DNA from: JAMXLO01 sp963812475
GTDB lineage: Bacteria; Pseudomonadota; Alphaproteobacteria; Acetobacterales; Acetobacteraceae
DNA: 64,000 bases
Assembly: GCA_963812475.1 (NCBI GenBank)
Contig: CAWEVI010000004.1
Span: forward strand, 45,822-109,821
Direction of reading: 5' to 3'
Part shown: in pieces, positions 1 to 8,806 of the stretch
Layout: the number at the start of each line of letters is the position of its first letter
How positions within the stretch are numbered: the first letter of the stretch is position 1
Program-made: the position numbers and the translations under genes
The notes under the pieces: generated by a model
The model's database searches: none
What the model was told of the DNA's origin: nothing
Seen by the model: the letters and a program-made list of their open reading frames with translations, nothing else

Positions 1-845
1 CACCGGCGTGTCGTTCGCGCACGGCTCGAATGATGGGCAGAAGGGCATGGGGTTGATCATGCTGATCCTGATCGGCTCGGTGCCGACGGCCTTCGCGCTG
101 AACCACGCCATGCCGAGCAGCGCGACACCCGCGTTCCTCGCCACCACGCAGCGCGCACAGGCGGTGTTCGACGCACATGCCGGCAGCGCCAAGGTGCCAC
201 TGGAGACCGCCCGCACCGTCGTTACCGATGCAGTGCGCACCCGTACGGTGCAGGGGTCGGAGACCTGGGCTGCGCTCGCGACGCTGTCCGGCGACATCGC
301 CGCGCAGGTCAAGGCACGTGGCGAGATGAGTGCCATCCCTGCCGCGGCGGTGCAGAACGTGCGCAACGACATGTACCTGGTCAGCGAGGCGATCCGCCTG
401 GCGCAAAAGCCTGGCGCCGGGCTGTCCGCGCAGGACGCCGCCACGCTATCGGCCTATCGCGGTGAAGTGGACGCCGCCACCAAGTTCATCCCGACCTGGG
501 TCAAGGTGGCGGTGGCGATCGCCCTCGGCCTCGGCACCATGGTCGGATGGAAGCGCATCGTCGTCACCGTGGGCGAGAAGATCGGCAAGAGCCATCTTAC
601 CTATGCACAGGGCGCTTCGGCGGAGATGGTCGCCGCAATCACGATCGGCGCCGCCGACATGTTCGGCCTGCCGGTTTCCACCACGCATGTACCTGTCGAG
701 CGGCGTGGCCGGCACCATGGCGGCCAGTGGCTCGGGTTTGCAGTGGGGTACGGTGCGCAGCCTGGCGTTGGCCTGGGTGCTGACGCTGCCGGCCGCCATC
801 CTGTTGTCGGGCGGACTTTACTGGACGCTGCGGCAGCTGTTCTGA
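1..845 (+). CDS. pit: Pit-type inorganic phosphate transporter, C-terminal part, frameshifted
   Basis: Low-affinity phosphate:cation symporter of the PiT family, inner membrane. The gene enters from the left edge, so its N-terminal half is missing. The family signature is visible at once (FAHGSNDGQKGMG, near bases 14-52), followed by a hydrophobic segment, a long hydrophilic loop, another membrane segment, and the second family motif GLPVSTTHV (near 667-690). Directly after that motif the frame breaks: one extra c at about 692 moves the true C-terminus (LSSGVAGTMAASGSGLQW to the stop at 843-845) into the next frame. Removing one base restores an ordinary PitA-like end, so this is either a recent lesion or a base-calling error. 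The large loop between the two motifs resembles the E. coli PitA layout rather than short PiT proteins. Confidence 0.85.
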
Positions 846-954
846 GGAACCACCTGCGGCGGCGACCGACTGCCGCGCGAATCCCGGCCAGACCGGCGTC
901 TTGCCGTTGGTTCGACAGATGTGCGACTCCCATGGCCGTCAGGGGAGTCCGAGC

Positions 955-1846
955 ATGGGCATGATCAACAGCCTGTCCCGAGAAACGCCGGTCATCGTGC
1001 AGGGCATCACCGGCCGCATGGGGCGCACGCATGCGGCGCTGATGCGCGCCTACGGCACCAACATCGTCGGCGGCACCTCCACACGGACCGACACGAGGGA
1101 CGCGGCCGGCGTGCCGGTGTTCGCCGGTTGCTGCGACGCCGGTACTGGCGACCGGCGCGGTCGCCTCGGTGGCGATGGCGCCGCCGCTGGAGACACTGGC
1201 CGCGGTGGAGGAGGCACTGGCCGCCGGCATCAGGCTGATCGTCACGGTGGCCGAGGGCGTGCCGCTGCACGACGCGATGAAGATCGGCCGCGCGGTCCGC
1301 CGGGCCGGCGCGACATGGATCGGCGCATCCTCGCCCGGCGCGGCGATTCCAGGCGAGATCAAGCTCGGCTTCCTGCCGGATGTCTGCCTGCGTCCCGGAC
1401 CGCTGGCGATCATGTCCAAAAGCGGCACGCTGTCCTATGAGGTCGGCTACCGGCTGGCGCATGAAGGCCTGGGGCAGAGCATCTGGGTTGGCGTCGGCGG
1501 CGATCCGGTGAAAGGCGTGCGCTTCGCCGATCTGCTGCCGGAATTCTTTGCCGACGATCGCACGCACGGCATCGTGCTGGTCGGCGAGGTCGGCGGCAAC
1601 GAGGAAGAGGAATGCGCCGATGCGCTGTCGCGGCTCGGCGTGCGCAAACCGGTGTACGCGCTGATCGCCGGCCGCGAAGCGAAGGAAGGCGTGTCGATGG
1701 GCCACGCCGGCGCCCTGGTGTTCGGCGAGGTCGGGACGTTCGCCTCGAAGACGCAACGCCTGACGGCGGCCGGCGCGCACGTTTTCGGCTCGATCGAAAC
1801 GCTGGTCCAGGCGTGCGCGGGTGATTTCCAGGCGCTGCGGACATGA
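955..1846 (+). CDS. Succinate-CoA ligase alpha subunit-like protein, frameshifted
   Basis: CoA-binding, ADP/GDP-forming ligase alpha subunit (SucD family), normally paired with a beta subunit that is not in this window. The start ATG at 955 has an AGGGGA ribosome site 8-9 bases upstream. The N-terminal CoA-binding Rossmann part reads VIVQGITGRMGRTH and YGTNIVGGTS. One extra g at about 1141 shifts the frame; the rest (VLATGAVASVAMAPPLETL onward) is intact. The phosphohistidine motif GVSMGHAGAL is present, with His at about residue 250 of a restored 296-residue protein, close to the usual SucD length. The stop overlaps the next gene by ATGA. Without a beta subunit nearby the true acyl substrate is uncertain; malate-CoA ligase alpha is an alternative. 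Confidence 0.8.
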
Positions 1847-2997
1847 AGGCTCCAGGCCGCGCACTCGGTTTTCTCCTACTGTCGTGGGCCTGCGCGGCGA
1901 ACGCGACGATGACCCAATTGCCCGGGCTGGTGCGCGAGCCGTTCCAGCTGGACGTGACGATGCCAGATGGAACACATGCGGAGCTCGAGGCCCTGCTGAC
2001 CCGTCCCGACAAGCCAGGACGCTTCCCACTTGCCATCATCAATCATGGCCTGCCGCGCGATGTGATGGCGATCGTCAAGGGAGCGCCGGAGAATTACTCC
2101 GGAACTGCGATCGTGTTCGCGCAGCATGGCTACGCGGCGGCCGTGGTCAATCGTCGCGGTTACGGCATGTCGTCGGGATCACTGGAGGGAGACTTCGGCC
2201 CATGCAGCGACAGGGACTATCCAAGGGCAGGTCATGCCTGGGCTGCCGAAATCCTTGCGTCCGTGGCCGGTCTCAAAACGGAGCCTTGGGCTGATCCCGA
2301 CCACGTCCTGCTCGTCGGGCATTCGGCTGGGGGGTTCGCTGCACTTGCCGCCGCCGCGGGTGATCCCGCCGGCATCGTCGGCATCGTCGATTTCGCCGGC
2401 GGACTCGGCTCCCCCACGGCTGACTTTGTGTGTCAGCCCGAGCGGCTGATCCAGACGATGCATGGCTTCGGCGAGAACGCGCATGTGCCGAGCCTGTGGA
2501 TCTTTGCGGAGAACGATCACTCCTTCGGGCCGCACCTGGCACGGCAGATGTTCGATGCCTACACGGCTGGCGGCGCGCCGGCTGAATTCGATGCCGCACC
2601 GTCCTTCGGGAGAGACGGTCACTTCCTGATATTTGCCGCCTCGCCCGCGCCCTGGTGGCCGCGCGTTGCAACGTTCCTCGACCACCTGCATCTGCCGGTG
2701 CGGACTGTCGTTGACCTGCCGCCGCCGAGCGCCCTGCCTGTGCCACCCGGGCTCGACGCGCGTGGCAACGAGGATTTCGCAAGTTATGTTACCTCCCGGA
2801 GCTACGAGAAGGCGTTCGCGACGGATGGAAAGGGCCATTACGCCCGGGTTTTCGGCCAGCGGACCCAGGAAGACGCCCAGTCAGCCGCACTGAAGCGCTG
2901 CGAACAGCGCGACTGGACATGCTCCATATACGCGCTCGGCAACGAACTCGTCGGAATTGGCGCCGCGGATGCGGCGGCGTCCGCGGCTAGACCTTGA
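1843..2997 (+). CDS. Secreted alpha/beta hydrolase with C-terminal extra domain
   Basis: Alpha/beta-hydrolase of the dienelactone-hydrolase/peptidase type, 384 residues. A signal peptide is clear (hydrophobic FLLLSWACAANA, cleavage near residue 21), so it should act in the periplasm. The nucleophile elbow GHSAGG places Ser at residue 161. An acid residue is likely in FAENDHSFG, and the catalytic His in GRDGHF near residue 265. The last 80-90 residues after a proline-rich linker (PPPSALPVPPG) form a separate segment with two Cys (KRCEQRDWTCSIY) and a pattern like small DUF4189-type domains; its role is unknown. It starts inside the stop of the ligase gene (ATGA), so the two are probably co-transcribed, and it meets the aldolase gene tail-to-tail with 11 bases of overlap. 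Confidence 0.8.
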   Translation: MKAPGRALGFLLLSWACAANATMTQLPGLVREPFQLDVTMPDGTHAELEALLTRPDKPGRFPLAIINHGLPRDVMAIVKGAPENYSGTAIVFAQHGYAAAVVNRRGYGMSSGSLEGDFGPCSDRDYPRAGHAWAAEILASVAGLKTEPWADPDHVLLVGHSAGGFAALAAAAGDPAGIVGIVDFAGGLGSPTADFVCQPERLIQTMHGFGENAHVPSLWIFAENDHSFGPHLARQMFDAYTAGGAPAEFDAAPSFGRDGHFLIFAASPAPWWPRVATFLDHLHLPVRTVVDLPPPSALPVPPGLDARGNEDFASYVTSRSYEKAFATDGKGHYARVFGQRTQEDAQSAALKRCEQRDWTCSIYALGNELVGIGAADAAASAARP

Positions 2998-3791
2998 TAT
3001 CGCGGACGAACTTCGCCTTCTCCGCGGATGCCGCCAGCAGGAACGAGAAATCCGTGCCGGTGGATACGTAGCGCGCACCCTGGCGCACGTATTCGGCCAT
3101 CAGGTCGGGGCGCGATGCCAGGCCGCCGACACCGACATGCTTGCCGTGCTTCCTGCACGCCGCGATCGTGCGCAGGTAGGCGTCGCGGACGTTCGGATGA
3201 TCGAACTGGCCGGTGATGCCCATCTCGTTGCACAGATCGTTGGTGCCGATCAGCATCATGTCCACGCCGTCCACCGCGGCGATCTCCTCGACATGCTCCA
3301 GCGCCGCCACGGTTTCCATCATCACCACGACCATGGTGGCGTCGTTCATCGCCTGGTTCACCACCGCGGAGGGGAAACTGCGATAGTGGTAGTGTGGCAG
3401 CGCACCCCCGGCGCCGCGCTCGCCGAACGGCGGGAACTTCGCGTAGCTCACCACCTCACGGGCCTCGGCCGCCGAACGCACATGCGGGGCGATTACACCG
3501 AGCGCACCGCCGTCCAGCAGGCGGCAGATGAACTCGGGGCTGTTGGCGGGCACGCGCACCAGCGGCGTGATGCCGCACTGCATCGCAGCAATGCAGATCT
3601 GGCAGACGCTGTCGATCGAGAAGGTGTTGTGCTCGACGTCCACGTAGATCGTGTCGAAGCCGGCGGTGGCGGCGATCTGTGCGATCTCGATCGTGCGGGT
3701 GAGGCGTACAGGTCATCGAGGCGACCACCTCGCCGCGTGCCAGCTTCTCCTTCACGCGGTTGCGCAGGATGTCGCGCAGTTCGTCTGCCAT
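2987..3791 (-). CDS. HpcH/HpaI-family class II aldolase, frameshifted
   Basis: Metal-dependent pyruvate (2-oxo acid) aldolase of the HpcH/HpaI family, cytoplasmic, cleaving 4-hydroxy-2-oxo acids in catabolism; the substrate cannot be told from sequence. The N-terminus MADELRDILRNRVKEKLARG starts at 3791. After VASMT one extra base at about 3710 shifts the frame; the continuation VRLTRTIEIAQIAATAGFD leads into the intact core (YVDVEHNTFS, MMETVAALEHVEEIAAVDGV, LIGTNDL), which carries the metal-ligand Glu and Asp positions of the family. The restored length is about 267 residues, normal for the family. It is divergent from the 2-hydroxyacid dehydrogenase gene; the 352 bases between them hold the tandem repeat array. 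Confidence 0.85.
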
Positions 3792-3860
3792 GGCTTCCTC
3801 CCGGGATTGCCGGCCATTGTTGCCCGGTGAGCGTGGCGGCCTCAAGATGGCGCATTCCAC

Positions 3861-3922
3861 TCGTCATCCCTGCGAAGGCGGGGGACACCCCGGCTGGATC
3901 CCCGCCTTCGCAGGGATGACGA
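3861..3922. repeat. Perfect 23-bp inverted repeat (REP-like palindrome)
   Basis: The arms 3861-3883 and 3900-3922 are exact reverse complements around a 16-base loop. The outer part reads TCGTCATCCCTGCGAAGG. The same GTCATCCC core recurs at 7898-7923 and 49446-49476, so this is a dispersed palindromic element. Here it lies just upstream of the aldolase start. Confidence 0.9.
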
Positions 3923-4135
3923 AAGATGAGCAGGGATGACGAGAGATGAGCAGGGATGACGAAAGATGAGCAGGGATGACGAAAGATGAGCAGGGATGAC
4001 GAAAGATGAGCAGGGATGACGAAAGATGAGCGGGCATGACGAAGTTGAGCGGGGATGACGAAGTTGGGCAGGGATGAGGAGAGATGAGCGGGATGACGAA
4101 AGATGGCGAGCGATGATGACGATGAGCGGGCGATG
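3911..4135. repeat. 20-bp tandem repeat array in a divergent promoter region
   Basis: The unit CAGGGATGACGAAAGATGAG is repeated head-to-tail. Six copies occupy 3911-4030, five exact and one (3931-3950) with a single a-to-g change. They are followed by 19-20 base degenerate copies (4031-4049, 4050-4068, 4069-4088) and decaying fragments to about 4135. The first 12 bases of unit 1 are the end of the right arm of the adjacent inverted repeat, so the array seems to have grown by slippage from that arm. It fills most of the gap between two divergent genes. Confidence 0.95.
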
Positions 4136-4143
4136 ACAAATTG

Positions 4144-5139
4144 ATGTTGGAGCAGCGCGTGGCCCATAGGGTTGCATTCCTCGATGTCATGGATGCGAGG
4201 GTTCGCGACGAAATCCGCTCCGAGCTGCCGCCCGGATTCACGATCGTCTTCGCCGAAACCTCCGACCGGCGCGAGCATCTGGCGCTGGTGGCCGATGCCG
4301 ATTTCATTTTGACCAGCATCCCGGTGGACGCCGATATGATCCGCGCCGCGCCGCGGTTGAAGCTGCTGCACAAATGGGGCATCGGCGTCGACAAGTTCGA
4401 CCTGGATGCGGCGCGTGCGGCCGGCGTGCCGGTGGCGATCACCTTCGGCGCCAATGCCGGCGCGGTGTCCGAGCATGTACTGATGTTGATGCTCGCCACC
4501 TATCGCAGACTGTCGCTGGCGGACCGCAGGCTGCGCGACGGCATCTGGCTGCGTCCGCAATTGCGCGCACAATGCTACCAGATTTCCGGCAAGACGGTCG
4601 GGCTGCTGGGTTTTGGCAATGTCGCGCGCATGGTGGCGCACCGGCTCGCCGGTTTCGAGCTCGAAATCATTTATAGCGATATCCGTCGCGCCGACATGGC
4701 GACCGAGAAGGCGCTGCGCGCCACGCAGGTGCCGTTCGAGGACCTGATCGCCCGCAGCGACATCCTTTCGGTGCATGTGCCGCTGACGCCGGCTACCAAG
4801 GGTCTGATCGACGCCGCGACGATCGCGCGCATGAAGACCGGTGCGGTGATCATCAATGCTGCGCGCGGCGGCATCGTGGACGAGGCGGCGTTGTATGACG
4901 CGCTGGTGGGTGGCAAGCTGCATGGTGCCGGGCTTGACGTGTTTGCGATGGAGCCGACGGATCGGGAAAATCCGTTGTTCCGGCTCGATCAGGTCGTGGT
5001 CACGCCGCATACCGCGGGAAGCGTCATCGACCTGGTGGCCGACATTGCGCGCCACGCCTTTACCAACATGCAGACCGTGCTGCGCGGTGCACCGTTGCCG
5101 CCGGACGATCTGGTCTCGCCGCCGAGGGAGAAGAATTGA
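4144..5139 (+). CDS. NAD-dependent 2-hydroxyacid dehydrogenase
   Basis: D-isomer-specific 2-hydroxyacid dehydrogenase (SerA/formate dehydrogenase-like fold), cytoplasmic, about 331 residues. It has the dinucleotide-binding motif VGLLGFGNVARMVA near residues 158-171. The catalytic triad is in place: Arg in INAARGGIVDE, Glu in DVFAMEP and His in VVTPHTAG. The ATG at 4144 is used here, though a TTG at 4141 is in frame; the upstream bases (gcggg) make a weak ribosome site. It overlaps the next gene by one base (TGATG), so the two are likely translated from one message. With the neighbouring aldolase and molybdenum hydroxylase it points to oxidation of a hydroxy- or aldehyde-type carbon source; the substrate is not identifiable. 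Confidence 0.85.
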   Translation: MLEQRVAHRVAFLDVMDARVRDEIRSELPPGFTIVFAETSDRREHLALVADADFILTSIPVDADMIRAAPRLKLLHKWGIGVDKFDLDAARAAGVPVAITFGANAGAVSEHVLMLMLATYRRLSLADRRLRDGIWLRPQLRAQCYQISGKTVGLLGFGNVARMVAHRLAGFELEIIYSDIRRADMATEKALRATQVPFEDLIARSDILSVHVPLTPATKGLIDAATIARMKTGAVIINAARGGIVDEAALYDALVGGKLHGAGLDVFAMEPTDRENPLFRLDQVVVTPHTAGSVIDLVADIARHAFTNMQTVLRGAPLPPDDLVSPPREKN

Positions 5140-7470
5140 TGGCAACATTGCAGAGCAGGTCGGTGCGCCGGCGCGAGGACGTTCGGCTGCTGACCGGCCG
5201 CGGCAATTACAGCGCCGATCCGCAGCCCTCCGGAATGCTGCACGCGGTGCTGGTCCGCGCGCACCATGCGCACGCGGCGATCGGCGGTATCGATGTGGCT
5301 GTGGCGCGCGCCATGCCTGGCGTGGTTGCGGTATTCGCCGCCGCTGACCTGACCGACGTGGCGCCGATCCCCGGCGGCATCGGATTTCCGCGCCCCGACG
5401 GCGGCCCGGCGCCGAAGACCGATCGCCCGCTATTGGCTGCGGATCGCGTCCGCTTCGTCGGCGAGCCGGTGGCGGTGGTTCTGTCCGAGACGCTCGAAAC
5501 CGGAAAGGACGCAGCAGAGGCGGTGAGAGTGGATTACCGCGAACTGCCGCTGGTGACCGATGCGGTCGCGGCGCTGGAACCGGAATCGCCAAAAGTGTGG
5601 GACGACGTTCCCGACAATATCGGCTTCCTGTGGAAGCGCGGCGATCAAGCGGCGACAGACGCGGCGCTGCAGTCGGCGGCGCATGTGGCGCGGCTGCGGT
5701 TCACCGTCTCGCGCGTCACCGCCAACACGATGGAGCCGCGCGCCGCATGGGCCGAAGTCGGACCGGACGGCAGGATGGTGATCCAGGCCGCGCACCAGTC
5801 GCCGTACAATCTGCGCAACGGCATGGCGAACGGCAATTTCAACATCAAGCCGACCGATATCCGCGTGCTCACCATCGATGTGGGCGGCTCGTTCGGCATG
5901 AAGTCGGGCGTGCAGCCCGAATACGCGCTGGTGGCGTGGGCGGCGCGCAGGCTGGGCCGGAAGGTGCGCTGGATCTCCGATCGCACCGAGGGTTTCCTCA
6001 GCGACGAGCAGGCGCGCGAGATGCGCATCACGGTGGAGCTGGCGCTCGATGCCGATCACAAGTTCACCGCGCTGAAGCTGCGCTGGGATGCCAATCTCGG
6101 CGCCTACGTGACCGGCCGCTCCGGTTGGCCGGTCGGCAATATCGGCGGCACCGCCGGCGTTTATCATATCCCGGCGATGTACGCCGAGGCGTTCGGCATT
6201 CTCACCAATACCGTGCCGACCGCCGCCTATCGCGGCGCCGGGCGGCCGGAGGCGACCTACACGATCGAGCGCATCATCGATGTCGCCGCGCGCGAGGTCG
6301 GCATCAGCCCGTACGAGCTGCGCCGGATCAACCTGATCCCGCCCGAGGCGATGCCGTACAAGACCGCGCTCACCTTCACCTACGATTGCGGCGAGTTCGA
6401 AGGCAACATGGAGACGGCGGCAAAGTTGGCGGAACTGGACGGCTTCGCGGCGCGGCGTGCGGATGCCGAGGCGCGCGGGCGGCTGCGCGGCATCGGCCTG
6501 TGCAACTGCATCGAGGTCGCCGGCGGACCGTTCCTGCGGCCGGCGAAGGACCAGTCGACCCTGCGCCTCGCGGAGGACGGCACGCTGGTGCTGCGGTCGG
6601 GCTCGATGTCGGTGGGACAGGGACTGGAAACTGCATTCTGCCAGATCGTAGCGGAACGCTTCGGCGTGCCGCTCGACCATGTGCGCTACGAGGCCGGCGA
6701 CACCGACATGCTGTCCGGCGGCAAGGGCAATGGCGGCTCGGGTGCGCTGTGCATCGGTGGTTCCGCGGTGACGGTGGCGGTGGACAAGGTAATCGCGACG
6801 GCAAAGCGCATCGCCGCGGAATTGCTGGAGGCTGCCGAGGTCGATGTGACGTTCGAGGCGGGGAAATTCACCATCGCCGGGCACGGACCGCTCGATCGAT
6901 CTCGCCGCGGTGGCACACGCCGCGCATGATCCCGCGCATGTTGCGCCGGGCGAGGAAGGCGGCTTGGTCGAGAGCGGCGAATTCCAGGCGACCATGGTGA
7001 CCTTCCCGAACGGTACGCATATCTGCGAGGTGGAAATCGACCCCGACACCGGCATGACCGAGGTGGTGCGCTACAGTGCGGTCGAGGAACTCGGCCACGT
7101 GCTCAATCCGATGCTCGTGGCGGGGCAGACGCATGGCGGCGTGGCACAGGGCGTCGGTCAGGCGATGGGCGAGCAGATCGTGCACGATCCGCATTCCGGC
7201 CAGATGCTGACTGCGTCTTTCATGGATTACCAGATGCCGCGTGCGGCCGATCTGCCGGATATTCTGATGACCACGCGCGAGGTGCCGACCAAGGTCAATC
7301 CGCTCGGCGCCAAGGGGGTCGGCGAGGCGGGCACCGTCGGCGCCATGGCGGCGGCAATGAATGCGGTGAACGACGCGCTGGCGCCGCTCGGCATCCGCCA
7401 CTTCGACATGCCCGCGACGCCGTGCCGCGTGTGGTCCGCGATCGTGGCGGCGCGCGCCAGGCCGGCATGA
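5139..7470 (+). CDS. Xanthine dehydrogenase/CoxL-type molybdopterin-binding subunit (form II), frameshifted
   Basis: Large molybdopterin-cytosine-dinucleotide subunit of the xanthine dehydrogenase / aldehyde oxidase / CO dehydrogenase family. Read with one extra base removed near 6890-6898 it is about 776 residues, the normal size. Visible landmarks are the N-terminal VRRREDVRLLTGRG, VGEPVAVVL, GGSFGMKSG, the active-site loop AYRGAGR (residues about 363-369), GQGLETAFCQIVAERFGV, and the catalytic Glu in KGVGEAGTVG (about Glu729). The loop AYxGAGR is the published mark of form II CoxL-like enzymes, not true CO dehydrogenase (AYxCSFR). No FAD (CoxM) or iron-sulfur (CoxS) partner lies beside it. 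The start ATG at 5139 has GAGGGAGAAG upstream and overlaps the previous stop. Confidence 0.85.
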
Positions 7471-7862
7471 GCGATATGCTGTTTCACATGATCGCGGGCG
7501 CGCCGACGCCGGTTGCGCCGTTTTCGCACGCGACGGAGGCCGATGGCTGGGTGTTTCTGACCGGACAGATGCCCACGCAGCCCGACGACGATACTGCGCC
7601 GCTGCCGGCGGGGATCGCGGCGCAGACCCGGCGCGTGATGGACAACCTGATCATCGTATTGGGTGGTTTGGGGCTCGGGTTGCAACACGCGGTCAGCGTG
7701 CGCGTGTTCCTGACGCGATTCGAGCAGGATTATGCGCCGATGAACACGGTGTATCGCGGCTATTTTCCGCACGATCGTCTACCGGCACGGACCTGCGTCG
7801 GGGTTACCGGACTGGCACGCGGTGCGCTGGTGGAGATCGACCTGATCGCACGGCGGTCCTGA
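7467..7862 (+). CDS. RidA/YjgF-family protein
   Basis: Small cytoplasmic protein of the RidA (YjgF/YER057c/UK114) family, 131 residues. Family members hydrolyse reactive enamine/imine intermediates or act in catabolic pathways on related ketones. The core matches the family: SHATEADGWVFLTGQMP near the start, then FLTRFEQDYAPMN, and PARTCVGV with the Arg that binds the substrate carboxylate. The start ATG overlaps the stop of the hydroxylase gene (ATGA), so it closes that operon. It diverges enough from archetypal RidA that a pathway-specific role with the preceding oxidative enzymes is likelier than general 2-aminoacrylate detoxification (inference). Confidence 0.85.
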   Translation: MSDMLFHMIAGAPTPVAPFSHATEADGWVFLTGQMPTQPDDDTAPLPAGIAAQTRRVMDNLIIVLGGLGLGLQHAVSVRVFLTRFEQDYAPMNTVYRGYFPHDRLPARTCVGVTGLARGALVEIDLIARRS

Positions 7863-7897
7863 GGACCTGCCGGTCGTCATCCCGGCCCGACCTTGTG

Positions 7898-7923
7898 GTC
7901 ATCCCCGTGAAAGCGGGGATGAC
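7898..7923. repeat. REP-like palindrome between convergent genes
   Basis: The arms GTCATCCCCG and CGGGGATGAC are perfect 10-base reverse complements around the loop tgaaag. A partial copy (GTCATCCCGG) sits just upstream at 7875. It lies between the convergent ridA and DUF4239 genes and could act as a bidirectional stem-loop. Same family as 3861-3922 and 49446-49476. Confidence 0.85.
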
Positions 7924-7951
7924 AAAGGAAAGCGGCAGTGTCCGCAATTGT

Positions 7952-8773
7952 TCAGGATGCGCCGCCTGGCAACGGTGGCAGTGTGATGTGGAGCAGCGCG
8001 TTTCGCAGCGACGTGCTGGAGAGCGCAATGAAGCCCGTCACCGGCGTGTCCAATTCCAACGCCAGAAAAATCGACGACGCCAGCGAAACCGTCGCCAGCA
8101 TTGTCACCGTGAACACCAAAAGATTACGGGGCGAGCTGAGACCGGCGATCACGAAGATCACCCCGAGCCAGAACACCAGAATTGCGACGAACGGCCAGGA
8201 CAGCGACGGTTCCGCGTTCACGATCAGGTTCCAGCGTTGGTCCAGCAGCGCCACCATTCGGGTCCGGAGACTGGCTGCGATCGAGCTCTGAAACGAATTG
8301 TCGGGTGTCAGGTGGCGGATCGCCATATCGATCTGAGTCAGCAACGCGCCAAGCTCGGCGCTTTCAAGTTCGCTGTCGCCGACGCGGCTCAGATGACGTG
8401 GATAATTTCCCGGCGGCGCCGGCTCGTCCGGCCACGTGTCCGCGATCGCTGCCTTTGTATAACGAATCAGTTCGACCCGGAGAGGATCGGCCGCCGATCC
8501 ATATTCGCGCAGCCGCTGATCGAGTTCGGTGATCTGAATGCTAAGCCCGCGCAGGCTGGCTTCGCTGGTGCTGAACCGTGCCTGCGAGGACGAGATCAGC
8601 AGGCCAAGAACCAGTGCGGCGAACGTCACCAGCAAGGTGATCAACACGCGGATGGATTCGACCAATTCCCGACTGCGGTGGACGTCGCGGAGGAACCGCT
8701 GCACTGCCAGGCCGCCCCAGAACGAACCGATCATCAGCAACAGCGACAGGACCGCGACGCTCAGTTCGTACAC
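7952..8773 (-). CDS. DUF4239 (bestrophin-like) membrane protein
   Basis: Integral membrane protein of 273 residues with paired hydrophobic segments at each end: about residues 4-26 and 42-62 (LLVTFAALVLGLLISSS), then about 195-215 and 220-243. A long, mainly helical soluble domain lies between. This 2+2 layout, and the conserved stretch LVLGLLISSSQARF followed by ITELDQRLREYG, match the DUF4239 bestrophin-like family, whose function is unknown; channel activity is only suggested by remote similarity. The GTG start at 8773 has GAGG seven bases upstream. It is a single-gene unit facing ridA tail-to-tail. Confidence 0.75.
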   Translation of the reverse strand: MYELSVAVLSLLLMIGSFWGGLAVQRFLRDVHRSRELVESIRVLITLLVTFAALVLGLLISSSQARFSTSEASLRGLSIQITELDQRLREYGSAADPLRVELIRYTKAAIADTWPDEPAPPGNYPRHLSRVGDSELESAELGALLTQIDMAIRHLTPDNSFQSSIAASLRTRMVALLDQRWNLIVNAEPSLSWPFVAILVFWLGVIFVIAGLSSPRNLLVFTVTMLATVSLASSIFLALELDTPVTGFIALSSTSLRNALLHITLPPLPGGAS

Positions 8774-8806
8774 ATGTGATCCTCTCGCCCGCGACTTCGT
8801 GGCTGC

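Noticed and set aside
601..1428. Minus-strand open frame over the pit and sucD-like genes
   Set aside because: Shadow of the two frameshifted plus-strand genes; composition biased and no recognisable motif.
3911..4135. CRISPR-like array
   Set aside because: Units are contiguous with no spacers and no cas genes are present.
3493..5592. A 699-codon open frame on the minus strand across the repeat array
   Set aside because: It runs antisense to the well-supported 2-hydroxyacid dehydrogenase and oxidase genes, and its unique part is only translation of the 20-base repeat (SSLLIFRHPC-type repeats).
685..7000. Programmed +1 ribosomal frameshifting in the broken genes
   Set aside because: The six sites share no slippery motif, and the families are not known to use it; single-base errors explain all.
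5139..7470. True carbon monoxide dehydrogenase large subunit
   Set aside because: The active-site loop is AYRGAGR, not the CO-oxidising AYxCSFR form, and coxMS are missing.
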